Source of the DNA: Bacteroidales bacterium
GTDB taxonomy: Bacteria; Bacteroidota; Bacteroidia; Bacteroidales; Bacteroidaceae
Length of the DNA stretch: 40,570 nucleotides
Assembly (NCBI GenBank): GCA_004554665.1
Contig: SFKY01000013.1
Location: forward strand, 1-40,570
Direction of reading: 5' to 3'
Shown piece after piece: positions 15,445-24,500 of the stretch (the first letter of the stretch is position 1; every line of letters begins with the position of its first letter). Made by a program: the position numbers and the translations under genes. Under the pieces are notes generated by a model. The model ran no database searches. It saw only the letters and a program-made list of their open reading frames with translations, and was not told the origin of the DNA.

Positions 15445-16314
15445 CTATCCAATAATCTTTTCGTCCAACAATTCCTTGATCAGTCCCTCCACATCAGCAT
15501 CCGATGCCGTGAGTGTCTTGCTCTCCTTGGCTTGGAACACTATGTTCTGCACAGCTTTCACCTTGGTGGGAGACCCTGCCAGACCACACTGGTTGGGGTC
15601 GCCGTCCACGTCGGCTACCGACCACTGGTTGAGTGTAAGATACGGGCGCTCCTCATAGAGTGCCGACCACGGCTCGTCGCCTTTACGCTCCATAGGGCAT
15701 GTGGCATACTTGTACTTCATCACCAGTTTGGCATTGCAGGGGCGGCAGGGAGCGGCACTTCCGTTTACGGTCACGACCACTGGCAGTGGTGCTTCCACGG
15801 TCTCTACGCCTCCATCGATATGGCGGCGGATGGTGGCCTTGCCGTCTTTCACACTCAGTATCTCCTCGGCGTATGTCACTTGGTTCAGTCCCAGTTTCTG
15901 AGCTACTTGCGGACCTACCTGTGCAGTATCGCCATCGATAGCCTGACGGCCTCCGATGACCATATCTACATCACCGATTTTCTGGATGGCCGTGGCCAAA
16001 GCATAAGAAGTAGCCAACGTGTCAGCTCCGGCAAACAGGCGGTCGGTGAGCAACCACCCCGTGTCTGTGCCTCGGTAGAGCCCTTGGCGGATAATCTCTC
16101 CGGCACGGGGAGGACCCATTGTGAGTACACCTACGGTACTGCCGGGATACTGCTCCTTCAGGCGAAGAGCCTGTTCGAGCGCGTTCAGATCTTCAGGATT
16201 GAAGATGGCGGGCAGCGCAGCGCGGTTCACGGTGCCTTCGGCCGTCATCGCATCTTTGCCCACGTTTCTTGTGTCAGGTACTTGCTTTGCAAGAACTACA
16301 ATTTTCAAACTCAT
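15445..16314 (-). CDS. etfB: Electron transfer flavoprotein, beta subunit
   Basis: This 289-residue beta subunit of ETF normally binds AMP or, in bifurcating ETFs, a second FAD. Recognisable parts are MSLKIVVLAKQVPDTRNVG at the start, INRAALPAIFNPEDLNALEQALRL-like nucleotide-contacting residues at 28-52, the GRQAIDGDTAQVGPQVAQ motif (about 122-139) and the PLPVVVTVNGSAAPCRPCNA strand. It is the first gene of etfB-etfA-acyl-CoA dehydrogenase, transcribed from a good promoter at 16543-16574 with a leader of about 220 bases. The pairing with an acyl-CoA dehydrogenase allows either simple or bifurcating ETF; I cannot decide which from sequence. Confidence 0.93.
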   Translation of the reverse strand: MSLKIVVLAKQVPDTRNVGKDAMTAEGTVNRAALPAIFNPEDLNALEQALRLKEQYPGSTVGVLTMGPPRAGEIIRQGLYRGTDTGWLLTDRLFAGADTLATSYALATAIQKIGDVDMVIGGRQAIDGDTAQVGPQVAQKLGLNQVTYAEEILSVKDGKATIRRHIDGGVETVEAPLPVVVTVNGSAAPCRPCNAKLVMKYKYATCPMERKGDEPWSALYEERPYLTLNQWSVADVDGDPNQCGLAGSPTKVKAVQNIVFQAKESKTLTASDADVEGLIKELLDEKIIG

Positions 16315-16542
16315 ATATTTTCTGAATTTTATTGTGATTCACGTTGTCGTGTCATTGTCACTTCATCGCATCTCCTCTGTGTCAGGGGTACACCTTGCCC
16401 ATCTGCCAGTGATAGTGCTATATATTTAAAAATATGTAGATGTCGCTCGGTTTCTGGTGGCAATCGTCTGGGTAGGAGATGATAGGCTGTCAGAACTTGG
16501 CTGTCAGTAGTAAACCTTTTGGCAGCAGGCTAAAAACCCGCG

Positions 16543-16574
16543 CAAAGTTACAAACTTTTTGTTTTATTGCCAAA
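16543..16574 (-). promoter_or_regulatory. Predicted promoter of the etfBA operon
   Basis: On the minus strand TTTG (16574-16571), 20 bases, then TAACTTTG (16550-16543) match the Bacteroidota consensus. The start codon is at 16314, so the leader is about 220 bases. I see no convincing riboswitch or leader peptide in 16315-16540. Confidence 0.65.
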
Positions 16575-16589
16575 ATAATAAAGGGATTT

Positions 16590-16756
16590 TAAAATTAAAA
16601 AGGTAAAAAGTAAAACGGTAAAGAGGTAAAACTACAAAACGGGGGTAGGATGCATGTAGGGCGCACCTTGGTGCGGCCGCCCTATTTACAAAGTTTTCTC
16701 CATGAAGCGGACGCACGGACGTGCGTCCCTACACCTTTTTACCTCTTTACCTTTAT
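16590..16756. repeat. REPIN-like element A (degenerate)
   Basis: Purine-rich AAAAGGTAAAA tracts enclose two GTAG-plus-hairpin units in inverted orientation. The left unit has GTAG at 16656 followed by a GGCGCACC/GGTGCG stem. The right unit has a GGACGCACG/CGTGCGTCC stem at 16709-16728 followed by CTAC at 16729-16732. The left unit has diverged from the right one, unlike in copies B and C. The element fills the space between the etfB promoter and the LacI stop codon. Confidence 0.7.
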
Positions 16757-17760
16757 AAAGTCGATTCCCGCATGGTCATTTCCCCACGCAGGATGGCGCT
16801 CTCCTTAGGGCAAGAGGGATTGGCAATCTGGTCCAACAGCAGACAGCAAGAGATGGTGGCCATCTGCAAGACCGGCTGCTCTACGGCGGTGATAGTGGGG
16901 TGGACAAGGGTGCACAACTTGGTGCCCGATATGCAGCATAGTGAAACATCCTCCGGGATGCGGTAGTGTAGCTTCTGCAATACACTTTTTGCGCCCAGGG
17001 TGGCAGTTTCGGTGAATCCAAACACCGCATCCTGTTCCAATCCCTTTGACAGGAATTTTTCCATAGCCTCCGCCCCCTGCTCAGCATCAAGCCCACCGGC
17101 AACAACATAGTGTTCGTCGTATGGAATCTTGAATTTCTCCAAGGCATCACGATAGCCGCGATGGCGGTCATATCCATTGCTGATAAAATCGGGCCCTGCC
17201 AGATGCACAATCTTCTTGCATCCGCTACGTATCAAGGTCTCCACCATAAAGAAGGCCATCAAGTAGTCGTCTATACGCACCTGCGAAGCCTCGATGCCGT
17301 CGACAGCACGGTCGAAAAACACAATGGGAATCCCATGAGCCATCACCTTGTTATAGATGGCCACATTCTTGCTTTTGTGACAAACGCTCATCAGCACCCC
17401 CTCTACACGGCACTGCTCAAACATGTGCAGATTTTCCGCCTCCAGAGCAGCATCCTCGTTGGAGACGGCGATGAGGGTGCGGTAGCCCCGCTGGCGCAAT
17501 TCGCGCTGCGCCTGCTGGATGAAGTTCATGAAAAAAGAAGTCACCACCTCGGGGATGATGATGCCGATATGACGTGAACTCTGCTTCCTCAGATTTACAG
17601 CCATCTCATTGCGCTGATACCCCATACGGTCGGCCGTCTCGCATATCATCCGCATGGTGTCGGGATTCACATTGTGGGTATCGCCAGACAACGCACGAGA
17701 AACTGTGCTCTTGGAGATGCCCAAGGCCTTTGCTATATCTATGATGGTAACATATTTCAT
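16753..17760 (-). CDS. LacI-family transcriptional regulator
   Basis: This 335-residue regulator has an N-terminal LacI HTH and hinge (TIIDIAKALGISKSTVSRAL, then RMGYQRNEMAVNLRKQSS) and a periplasmic-binding-protein-like sugar domain (HIGIIIPEVVTSFF, VEGVLMSVCHKS, GIPIVFFDRAVDG, IVHLAGP, DAVFGFTETATLGA). The start at 17760 is chosen because a -7 box at 17785-17792 overlaps the upstream alternative at 17787. It is transcribed divergently from a sugar symporter and a zinc dehydrogenase and probably controls them through the three GGGAACGGTTGCG repeats at 17855-17898. The inducer is probably a sugar or polyol handled by those two genes, but the sequence does not identify it. Confidence 0.93.
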   Translation of the reverse strand: MKYVTIIDIAKALGISKSTVSRALSGDTHNVNPDTMRMICETADRMGYQRNEMAVNLRKQSSRHIGIIIPEVVTSFFMNFIQQAQRELRQRGYRTLIAVSNEDAALEAENLHMFEQCRVEGVLMSVCHKSKNVAIYNKVMAHGIPIVFFDRAVDGIEASQVRIDDYLMAFFMVETLIRSGCKKIVHLAGPDFISNGYDRHRGYRDALEKFKIPYDEHYVVAGGLDAEQGAEAMEKFLSKGLEQDAVFGFTETATLGAKSVLQKLHYRIPEDVSLCCISGTKLCTLVHPTITAVEQPVLQMATISCCLLLDQIANPSCPKESAILRGEMTMRESTL

Positions 17761-17784
17761 GTCGGTAACGGATGGTTTAGGACA

Positions 17785-17792
17785 CAAAGATA
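17785..17792 (-). promoter_or_regulatory. Predicted -7 box of the LacI-type gene
   Basis: TATCTTTG on the minus strand matches TAnnTTTG, 24 bases before the ATG at 17760. Confidence 0.55.
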
Positions 17793-17854
17793 AAAAAACT
17801 CGGGAAAAATGACAAGTAAAATCGCTCTTGTTTCGCCGTCGCGGCTAAAAAAAT

Positions 17855-17898
17855 GGGAACGGTTGCGGAAAATGGGAACGGTTGCGGGAACGGTTGCG
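17855..17898. promoter_or_regulatory. Three operator-like direct repeats in the LacI/symporter intergenic region
   Basis: GGGAACGGTTGCG occurs at 17855-17867, 17874-17886 and 17886-17898, with offsets of 19 and 12 bases. Each copy contains the pseudo-palindrome GGAAC-G-GTTGC (GSAAC-n-GTTSC), the symmetry expected for a LacI-family dimer. The sites lie between the two divergent promoters and end 22 bases before the symporter -33 box, a position that fits control of both directions. Confidence 0.65.
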
Positions 17899-17920
17899 AA
17901 GAAAAAATCCGGTATCCGGC

Positions 17921-17951
17921 TTTGGCAATCACCCTGCTTTTCCTAATTTTG
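17921..17951 (+). promoter_or_regulatory. Predicted promoter of the symporter-dehydrogenase operon
   Basis: TTTG (17921-17924), exactly 19 bases, then TAATTTTG (17944-17951): a full match to the Bacteroidota vegetative promoter. The leader to the ATG at 18049 is about 90 bases. Confidence 0.75.
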
Positions 17952-18048
17952 TTTCAACAAAACCTGCGGCCAATGACCGTCAGAGGTAAAACGAAGACAT
18001 ATCATCTACCAATCCATAAAGAAATCTTATAACTAACAAAACGTGACA

Positions 18049-19434
18049 ATGGGAAACAACAATCTCCAAGCAACACACGGCAAGGTGCCGTTTATCAGTA
18101 AAATCGCTTACGGCTTCGGCGATGTCGGCTGCAACTTCAGCTGGTCGTTCGTTGTAGCCTTCCTAATGATCTTCTACACCGATGTCTTCGGTATCGGCAT
18201 GGCCGCAGTGGCCACACTCATGCTCGTTTCCCGCTTCTGGGATGCTATCAACGACCCGATTATCGGTAGCCTTAGCGACCGCACCCACTCACGCTGGGGG
18301 CGCTATCGTCCCTGGCTCCTCTTCGGTGCCCCGATTACGGCGCTGGTGCTGGTGCTCTGTTTCTGGGCACATCCCGAGATGAGCTATACTGCCAAAGTGG
18401 TCTATATGAGCATCACCTATGGTCTCTTGGTGCTGGGCTATACCTGTGTCAACCTGCCTTATGGCACACTCTGTGGTGCCATGACGCAAAACATTGACGA
18501 GCGCGCCCAGATAAATACCAGCCGCTCTGTGGCCGCCATGATAGCCATCGGAGTCATCAATATCATCACCGTGCCGTTGGTAAAATATTGCGGCGATGGC
18601 ACCCTGAGTTCCGCTCGGGGATTCCTCTGTGTAGCCATCATCTATGGTGCCATCTTTACCCTTTGCCACTGGTTCTGCTTTGCCAAAACCAAGGAGGTGG
18701 TGGAAGTCTCCACGCAGCAGCAGGCCATCCCTGTGCGTGAACAGCTCAAGGCTGTGGCCAAGAACAAGCCTTTCTTGATGGCCGTGATTGGCCAGCTGCT
18801 GTTTGGTTTCATCCTGTATGGCCGCAACGCTGACCTCATCTACTACTTCAAGTATGTCGAGGGCAATGAAGACCTCTTCTCTTTCTTCTCCGGTGTCATT
18901 GTCATTCCGTCCATCATTGGTGCCGCCCTGTTTCCGATGGTGTTCAGATGGACAGGCAACAAGGGGTGGGCTGCCAGCGTCTTCAGTCTGCTTATGGGCA
19001 TCAGCATGGTGATTCTCTACTTCTTCTCGCCCACCAGCAGTTCTGTTCTCTTCTACGTCTTTGCCGCCTTGGCACAGTTCTTCTTCTCTGGCTTCAATAC
19101 CGCCATCTATGCCATTATCCCCGACTGTGTGGAGTATGGCGAATGGAAGACGGGCATCCGCAACGACGGGTTCCAGTATGCCTTCATCTCTCTTGCCAAC
19201 AAGATAGGCATGGCGCTGGGCACTTCACTGCTGGCGCTGGCCATGGGATGGGCAGGCTACGAGGCCAACATGGTACAGTCTGATACCGTCAAGGAGGTCA
19301 TACACCATGCTTTCAGCACCGTGCCCGGCATCCTCTGGATCATCACAGCTGCTGTCATGGTATGCTACCGTCTGGGCAAGAAGGAGTACAACCATATCAT
19401 CACCGAACTGGAGGCCCGCAAGACTAACCATTAA
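18049..19434 (+). CDS. GPH-family sugar:cation symporter (MelB-like MFS transporter)
   Basis: This 461-residue inner-membrane transporter has about 12 predicted helices. The glycoside-pentoside-hexuronide family is recognised by the N-terminus KIAYGFGDVGCNFSWSFVVAF, the loop DPIIGSLSDRTHSRWGRYRPW (conserved D and RWG.yRPW after helix 2), and the central motif DCVEYGEWKTGIRNDGFQYA in the second half. These proteins import sugars or sugar derivatives with Na+ or H+. The ATG at 18049 is preferred to a GTG six bases upstream. It is followed after 32 bases by a zinc dehydrogenase and divergent from a LacI-type regulator, so the set looks like a small uptake-and-oxidation module for a sugar or polyol. 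No kinase or glycosidase is adjacent, and the substrate is unknown. Confidence 0.92.
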   Translation: MGNNNLQATHGKVPFISKIAYGFGDVGCNFSWSFVVAFLMIFYTDVFGIGMAAVATLMLVSRFWDAINDPIIGSLSDRTHSRWGRYRPWLLFGAPITALVLVLCFWAHPEMSYTAKVVYMSITYGLLVLGYTCVNLPYGTLCGAMTQNIDERAQINTSRSVAAMIAIGVINIITVPLVKYCGDGTLSSARGFLCVAIIYGAIFTLCHWFCFAKTKEVVEVSTQQQAIPVREQLKAVAKNKPFLMAVIGQLLFGFILYGRNADLIYYFKYVEGNEDLFSFFSGVIVIPSIIGAALFPMVFRWTGNKGWAASVFSLLMGISMVILYFFSPTSSSVLFYVFAALAQFFFSGFNTAIYAIIPDCVEYGEWKTGIRNDGFQYAFISLANKIGMALGTSLLALAMGWAGYEANMVQSDTVKEVIHHAFSTVPGILWIITAAVMVCYRLGKKEYNHIITELEARKTNH

Positions 19435-19466
19435 TCAGTACAATTATCCAATTCAAAAAAAACATC

Positions 19467-20498
19467 ATGAAACAAGCCATTTTAGTTTCTCCCAAAAACA
19501 TTGTTTTCAAGGACATCGAGGCGCCCAAGGCCGAAGAGCTCAAGGCGCACCAGGTACTTATCCGCGTCATGCGCATCGGCATCTGCGGCAGTGAGATACA
19601 TTCTTATCATGGGCTCCATCCCGCCACCTTCTATCCTGTGGTACAGGGCCACGAGTTTTCTGCCGTGGTGGTGGCGGTAGGTGAGGGGGTGACCTGCTGC
19701 AAGCCAGGCGACAACATTACGGCACGCCCCCAACTGGTATGCGGCGAGTGTGGCCCCTGCAAGCGTGGACAGTACAATGTGTGTGAACATCTGCGGGTGG
19801 AGGCTTTTCAGGCCAATGGTGTGGCACAAGACTATTTTGTGACGACCGACGACCGGGTGGTGGTGCTCCCCGAGGGCATGAGTCTCGACTATGGTGCTAT
19901 GATAGAGCCTTCGGCCGTAGGTGCGCATGCCACGAGCCGCACCGATGTCAAGGGCAAGAATGTAGTAGTGAGCGGCGCTGGTGCCATCGGCAATCTGGTG
20001 GCACAGTTTTGCATGGCACGTGGTGCCAACAAGGTGCTTATCACCGATATCAGCGACCTGCGCCTGCAGAAGGCCAAAGAGTGTGGCATACCTTACACCG
20101 CCAACGTGATGCAGCAACCGTTGAAAGAAGCTGTGAAAGAGGTCTTCGGTGACGAGGGGTATCAGGTGGGATTCGAGGTTGCCGGCGTGGAGTCGAGTGT
20201 GCGCTCGCTGATGGAAACCATCGAGAAAGGCAGCGATATTGTCATTGTGGCTGTCTTCGCCAAGGATCCTGCCCTGAGCATGTTTTTCCTCGGCGAGCAT
20301 GAGTTGCGCCTCATCGGCACCATGATGTACCGCCATGAGGACTACGAGACGGCAGTGGACTTTGTCAGCCGTGGCATCATCCATCTCGAGCCCCTCATCT
20401 CCAATCGCTTCGCTTTCGAGCAGTATGCCGAGGCCTACCAGTACATAGACGACAATAGGGCCTCGACCATGAAGGTCATCATTGATGTCAATTCATAA
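19467..20498 (+). CDS. Zinc-dependent medium-chain alcohol/polyol dehydrogenase
   Basis: This 343-residue cytosolic MDR enzyme oxidises a hydroxyl group with NAD(P)+. Catalytic zinc ligands are visible as C40, H62-E63 and E147 (GICGSEIHS, QGHEFS, IEPSA). The structural zinc site is C92-x2-C95-x2-C98-x7-C106 (CGECGPCKRGQYNVC). The Rossmann fold has GAGAIG (170-175) and an acidic residue in ITDISD, which favours NAD+. It resembles sorbitol or L-threonine dehydrogenase-like enzymes of sugar pathways. It follows the GPH symporter in the same operon under the divergent LacI-type regulator, so it probably oxidises the imported polyol or sugar acid. Its last two codons and stop (NS*) lie within the 52-bp inverted repeat at 20490. 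Confidence 0.9.
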   Translation: MKQAILVSPKNIVFKDIEAPKAEELKAHQVLIRVMRIGICGSEIHSYHGLHPATFYPVVQGHEFSAVVVAVGEGVTCCKPGDNITARPQLVCGECGPCKRGQYNVCEHLRVEAFQANGVAQDYFVTTDDRVVVLPEGMSLDYGAMIEPSAVGAHATSRTDVKGKNVVVSGAGAIGNLVAQFCMARGANKVLITDISDLRLQKAKECGIPYTANVMQQPLKEAVKEVFGDEGYQVGFEVAGVESSVRSLMETIEKGSDIVIVAVFAKDPALSMFFLGEHELRLIGTMMYRHEDYETAVDFVSRGIIHLEPLISNRFAFEQYAEAYQYIDDNRASTMKVIIDVNS

Positions 20499-20640
20499 TC
20501 TACTTCTTTAATTCATAATTCATAATTCTTAATTCTTAATTGGTTGCGGCGAACTGCATTTCATCATAAAGGCATCGCTCCCAATAAAAATTGTGAATTA
20601 TGAATTATGAATTATGAATTAAAGAAGTGGATTATGAATT
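20490..20640. repeat. 52-bp inverted repeat element between convergent genes
   Basis: Arms 20490-20541 and 20589-20640 match at about 48 of 52 positions and consist largely of AATTCATAATTC-type heptamers, around a 47-base centre. The outer ends lie inside the two flanking genes and encode the last residues and stop codons of both (AATTCATAA, NS*, on the left; and its mirror on the right). No transposase is present. It could act as a bidirectional hairpin terminator for the two convergent genes. Confidence 0.85.
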
Positions 20641-21549
20641 CTGAATTAGCTTAGCTCTCACATACATGCCGGGACGGAAGGTGGGATGACCGCCCTCCAC
20701 ACGGGCATATACCTTGACGGAGTAGTCGCTCTTGTCCACCGATTGGTCTATCGACACGATGACGGCACGGAAAGTCTTCTTGCCCATACCATTGACACGG
20801 AATCCCACCTTGCCGCCCACCTGCATCAGATGGATGTCTTTCTCGTACACTGTGAGTTGGACAAGCGGCTGTCGCTGGTCCACGATGTCACAGATACTGC
20901 TTCCTGCCTCTATGTATTTGCCCAAATTGGCCTCCAGCCGGGTGATGTGCCCGCCAATAGGAGCCTTGATGGGCAGATAGGGCTTGATACCGCCCTCGCG
21001 CACCGACTGTGGCGACACCCCCAAGGCATGCAGACGGGTGGCGGCAGCCTCGGCCCGGCTCTTCATGGCCAGATACTCCGCTTTGCTCTGCTGCACTGTG
21101 TGCTGCGATGCGGCCACATGTGTGCCCAACGCCTGCTGTCGGCGATACTCGGCTTCGAGATACTCCAGTTGGGCGGCAGCCTCGAGATATGTCTGCTGCA
21201 ACTCTACAAAGGCAGGGTCGTCGAGCGTGGCCACCACCTCACCGCGCGCCACGGCACGCCCCGGCATGGCCCGCAGACTGTGTATGCGGCCGCCCATAGT
21301 GGTCGACACCGTGGCCATGCGGTCGGGGGCCACCATCAAGAGACCGTTAAATGTGGGACTGTTGGCCACATTGGTGGCACTGGTCACGGCATCCACGGCG
21401 GCAGTGTCGGTCTTTTCGCTTACGGCGGCTGAGTCGGCCACAGCAGCCTTACTGTTTTCGGCCCCGGCATCAGCCTCTTGGGAGCGGCTGGCGCATGCAG
21501 CCATCAGGCCGCAGAGGGCTATCATCATACAAGTGTGTCTGGTTGTCAT
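20632..21549 (-). CDS. RND efflux periplasmic adaptor (CzcB/CusB-like membrane fusion lipoprotein)
   Basis: This adaptor of about 305 residues links an inner-membrane RND pump to an outer-membrane channel. The start at 21549 gives a lipoprotein signal (MTTRHTCMMIALCGLMAACAS, lipobox MAAC). It then shows an Ala-rich linker, a lipoyl/barrel half GGRIHSLRAMPGRAVARGEVVATLDDP, an alpha-hairpin (LQQTYLEAAAQLEYLEAEYR...), the second half APIGGHITRLEANLGKYIEAG, and beta-barrel and membrane-proximal parts ending in GGHPTFRPGMYVRAKL. It starts 28 bases after the czcA-like gene stops, in one operon. The last codons (IQNS and stop) fall within an inverted repeat, so the native C-terminus may have been altered. 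No outer-membrane channel gene is present. Confidence 0.88.
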   Translation of the reverse strand: MTTRHTCMMIALCGLMAACASRSQEADAGAENSKAAVADSAAVSEKTDTAAVDAVTSATNVANSPTFNGLLMVAPDRMATVSTTMGGRIHSLRAMPGRAVARGEVVATLDDPAFVELQQTYLEAAAQLEYLEAEYRRQQALGTHVAASQHTVQQSKAEYLAMKSRAEAAATRLHALGVSPQSVREGGIKPYLPIKAPIGGHITRLEANLGKYIEAGSSICDIVDQRQPLVQLTVYEKDIHLMQVGGKVGFRVNGMGKKTFRAVIVSIDQSVDKSDYSVKVYARVEGGHPTFRPGMYVRAKLIQNS

Positions 21550-21577
21550 ATATTTTTTTCTGTTATCGTTTATAGTC

Positions 21578-24500
21578 CTATATAGTTCTTTCTTTCCGCT
21601 GGCCCCTTGTACGGGCAGCGGCATGCGTCCAGCGCCACACCGGATAGCTGTTCACGATTCTGTAAAAGGCAGGGATGATAATCAGCGTGAGCACAGTGGA
21701 GACGATGAGGCCTCCGATGACCACCGTAGCCAGCGGGCGCTGCACCTCGGCCCCGGCCGATGTGGCCACCGCCATAGGAACAAATCCCAATGAGGCCACC
21801 AGTCCGGTAAGCACCACGGGGCGCAGCAGATGCTTGCAGCCCACCATGATAGTGCGGTCTGTACACAGGGCGTATCGCCCGGCCGTACGCAGGGCGGCAA
21901 AATGGTTAATCATGAGGATACCGTTGAGCACCGCCACACCAAAGAGGGCGATGAAGCCCACACCTGCCGAGATACTGAAGGGAAGTCCGCGCACCCACAG
22001 TGCCACGATGCCACCAATGAGCGACAGGGGCACGGTGGAGAAGACCACCAGGGAGTAAGTGACACTACGGAAGGCGAAGAAGAGTAGCAGCAGGATGAGC
22101 AGCAGGGCGACGGGGATGACCACGAGCAGTGTGCGGATGGCATTCTGCAGATTCTCAAACTGTCCTCCATACTCAAAGTAGTATCCCGGTTTTAGCTTGA
22201 CATGTTGGTCCAGTTTGCTGCTGATCTGCGCCACCACCTGCTGTATGTCGGCCCCACGCACATTCACGCCTATCACGATACGCCGCTTGGCCGCATCGCG
22301 GTTAATCTGCAGCGGGCCGTCTACCAGGCTGATGGTGGCCACCTCGCTCACCGGTATCTGCAACCCGTCTGATGTGCGTACCGAGAGGCGGCTGAGGTCC
22401 AAGTCTCGCACTATCTCCTGATCCAGCCGCACCACCAAGTCAAACCGGCGCTCGTTCTCAAACACCACGCCCGCCGTCTCTCCGGCATACGCCGTGCGTA
22501 TGATATCGTTGAGCTCACTGATGCTTACCCCGTAGCGGGCTATCTTGTTGCGGTCATAGTTTACCACCAGCTGCGGCAGCCCCACAGCCTGCTCCACGAT
22601 TACATCCGATGCTCCCGGCACCTGCTCCACATAGCGCGCCGCCTCTTGGGCCTTGGCATAGAGTTCGTCCATATCCTCGCCGTAGAGCTTGATGGCGATG
22701 TCGGCCTTGGCACCCGTCATCAGTTCGTTGAAGCGTAGCTGTATGGGTTGGCTGAAGTTAAACTCCGCGCCCTCCACCTTGGCCAGCGCCTCTTTCATCT
22801 TCTCCACCATCTCCTCGCGGCTCTTGGCCGAGGTCCATTCCCCGAAAGGCTTCATCACGATCATCACATCGGCATCCTCTACCGACATGGGATCTGTGGG
22901 CACCTCGGCCGTACCGATCTTGGCCACCACATGGCGCACCTCCGGAAACTTGTCTTTCAGCACCCGCTCGGCCTCCTCCGAGATGCGTATGCTCTCTGTG
23001 AGCGAACTGCCCGCCGGCAGTGTCATCTGCATGGCAAAGTCGCCCTCGTCGAGCGTGGGTATAAACTCGGCTCCCAACCGTGTAAAGAGCAGCAGCGCTG
23101 CCGCCAACAGTCCAAAGGCCGAAGCCACCGTGGCCGCCGTATGCCGCATGGCCATCTGCAGCAGCCGGTGATATACACCCTGCAGCCATCCGAAGAAGCG
23201 GTCTGCAAAGGTAGTCTTGGGCGCTATATGGCGGTTGAGAAAGACCGATGCCATCATGGGCACATAGGTAAGCGAGAGCAGCAGCGCCCCGATGATACAG
23301 AAGACCAGCGTCTCTGCCATCGGCGTGAAGTACTTGCCCTCGATACCCGTGAGCGTGAGGATGGGGAAAAAGACGATGAGGATGATGAGCACCGCAAAGG
23401 CCGAACTGCTCACCACCTTGGCAGCCCCCAGTTCCACCTCGCTGCCCATCTCGGCGGCAGCGAGTCTCCTGCCATTCAGCCGGCCCGCATAGAGATGGGC
23501 CAATATGCCCTCCACGATGACGATGGAGCCGTCGACCACAATTCCGAAGTCGATGGCGCCGAGACTCATCAGGTTGGCCGACACGCCGAAGACACGCATC
23601 AGGATAAAGCCGAAGAGCATGGCCAGCGGTATGACCGAGGCCACAATCACCGAAGCCCTCACATTGCCCAGAAAGAGCATCAGCACCACAAACACGATGA
23701 GCGCACCCTCTATCAGGTTGCGCACCACAGTCGATATGTTGCGGCTCACCAGTTCCGACCGGTTCAGATAGGGCTCAATGGTCACCCCCTCGGGCAGCAT
23801 CTTCTGCACTTTCTCTATGCGGCGCTCCAGTTCCTTGGTCACCACGTTGGCATTGGCACCCTTGAGCATCATGGCGATACCGCCCACGCACTCACCCTCG
23901 CCGTCCATCGTCATGGCTCCAAACCGCTTGGGCGACCCGAATCCCACCCTGCCTATATCACAGATATGTACGGGCATGCCTCCACGGTTGGCCACCACTA
24001 TCCTCTCTATGTCCTTCAATTTCTGAATCATGCCCTCGGAGCGAATGTAGTAGGCGCGGTGCCGCTTCTCTATATAACTGGCACCCGTGTTCTGGTTGTT
24101 GCGGCTCAGCGCCTCAAACACATCGCCTATGGTGAGCTGCAGCGCTGTGAGCACCTCAGGGTCTATGGCTATCTCGTACTGTTTCAGATAACCGCCAAAA
24201 CTGTTGATCTCCACGATACCCGGAATACCCGACAGCTGCCTCCTCACCATCCAGTCCTGTATGGTGCGCAGCTCCATCGCATCATAGTCGCCCTCGTGCT
24301 CCTTGTCCACACGCAGCACGTACTGGTAAATCTCGCCCAGACCCGTGGTGATAGGCATCATCTCCGGGGTACCCAGCTCCGACGGAATCTCCCCTGCCAC
24401 CGTCTGAATCTGCTCGTTGATGAGCTGGCGCGCCTGTAACGTAGGCACATGTTCCTCAAAGACCACCGTGACGAGCGACAACCCGAATCGCGACACCGAC

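Noticed and set aside
22748..24439. 563-codon frame opposite the czcA-like gene
   Set aside because: His/Arg/Gln-rich composition typical of an antisense shadow in GC-rich coding DNA; czcA is unambiguous.
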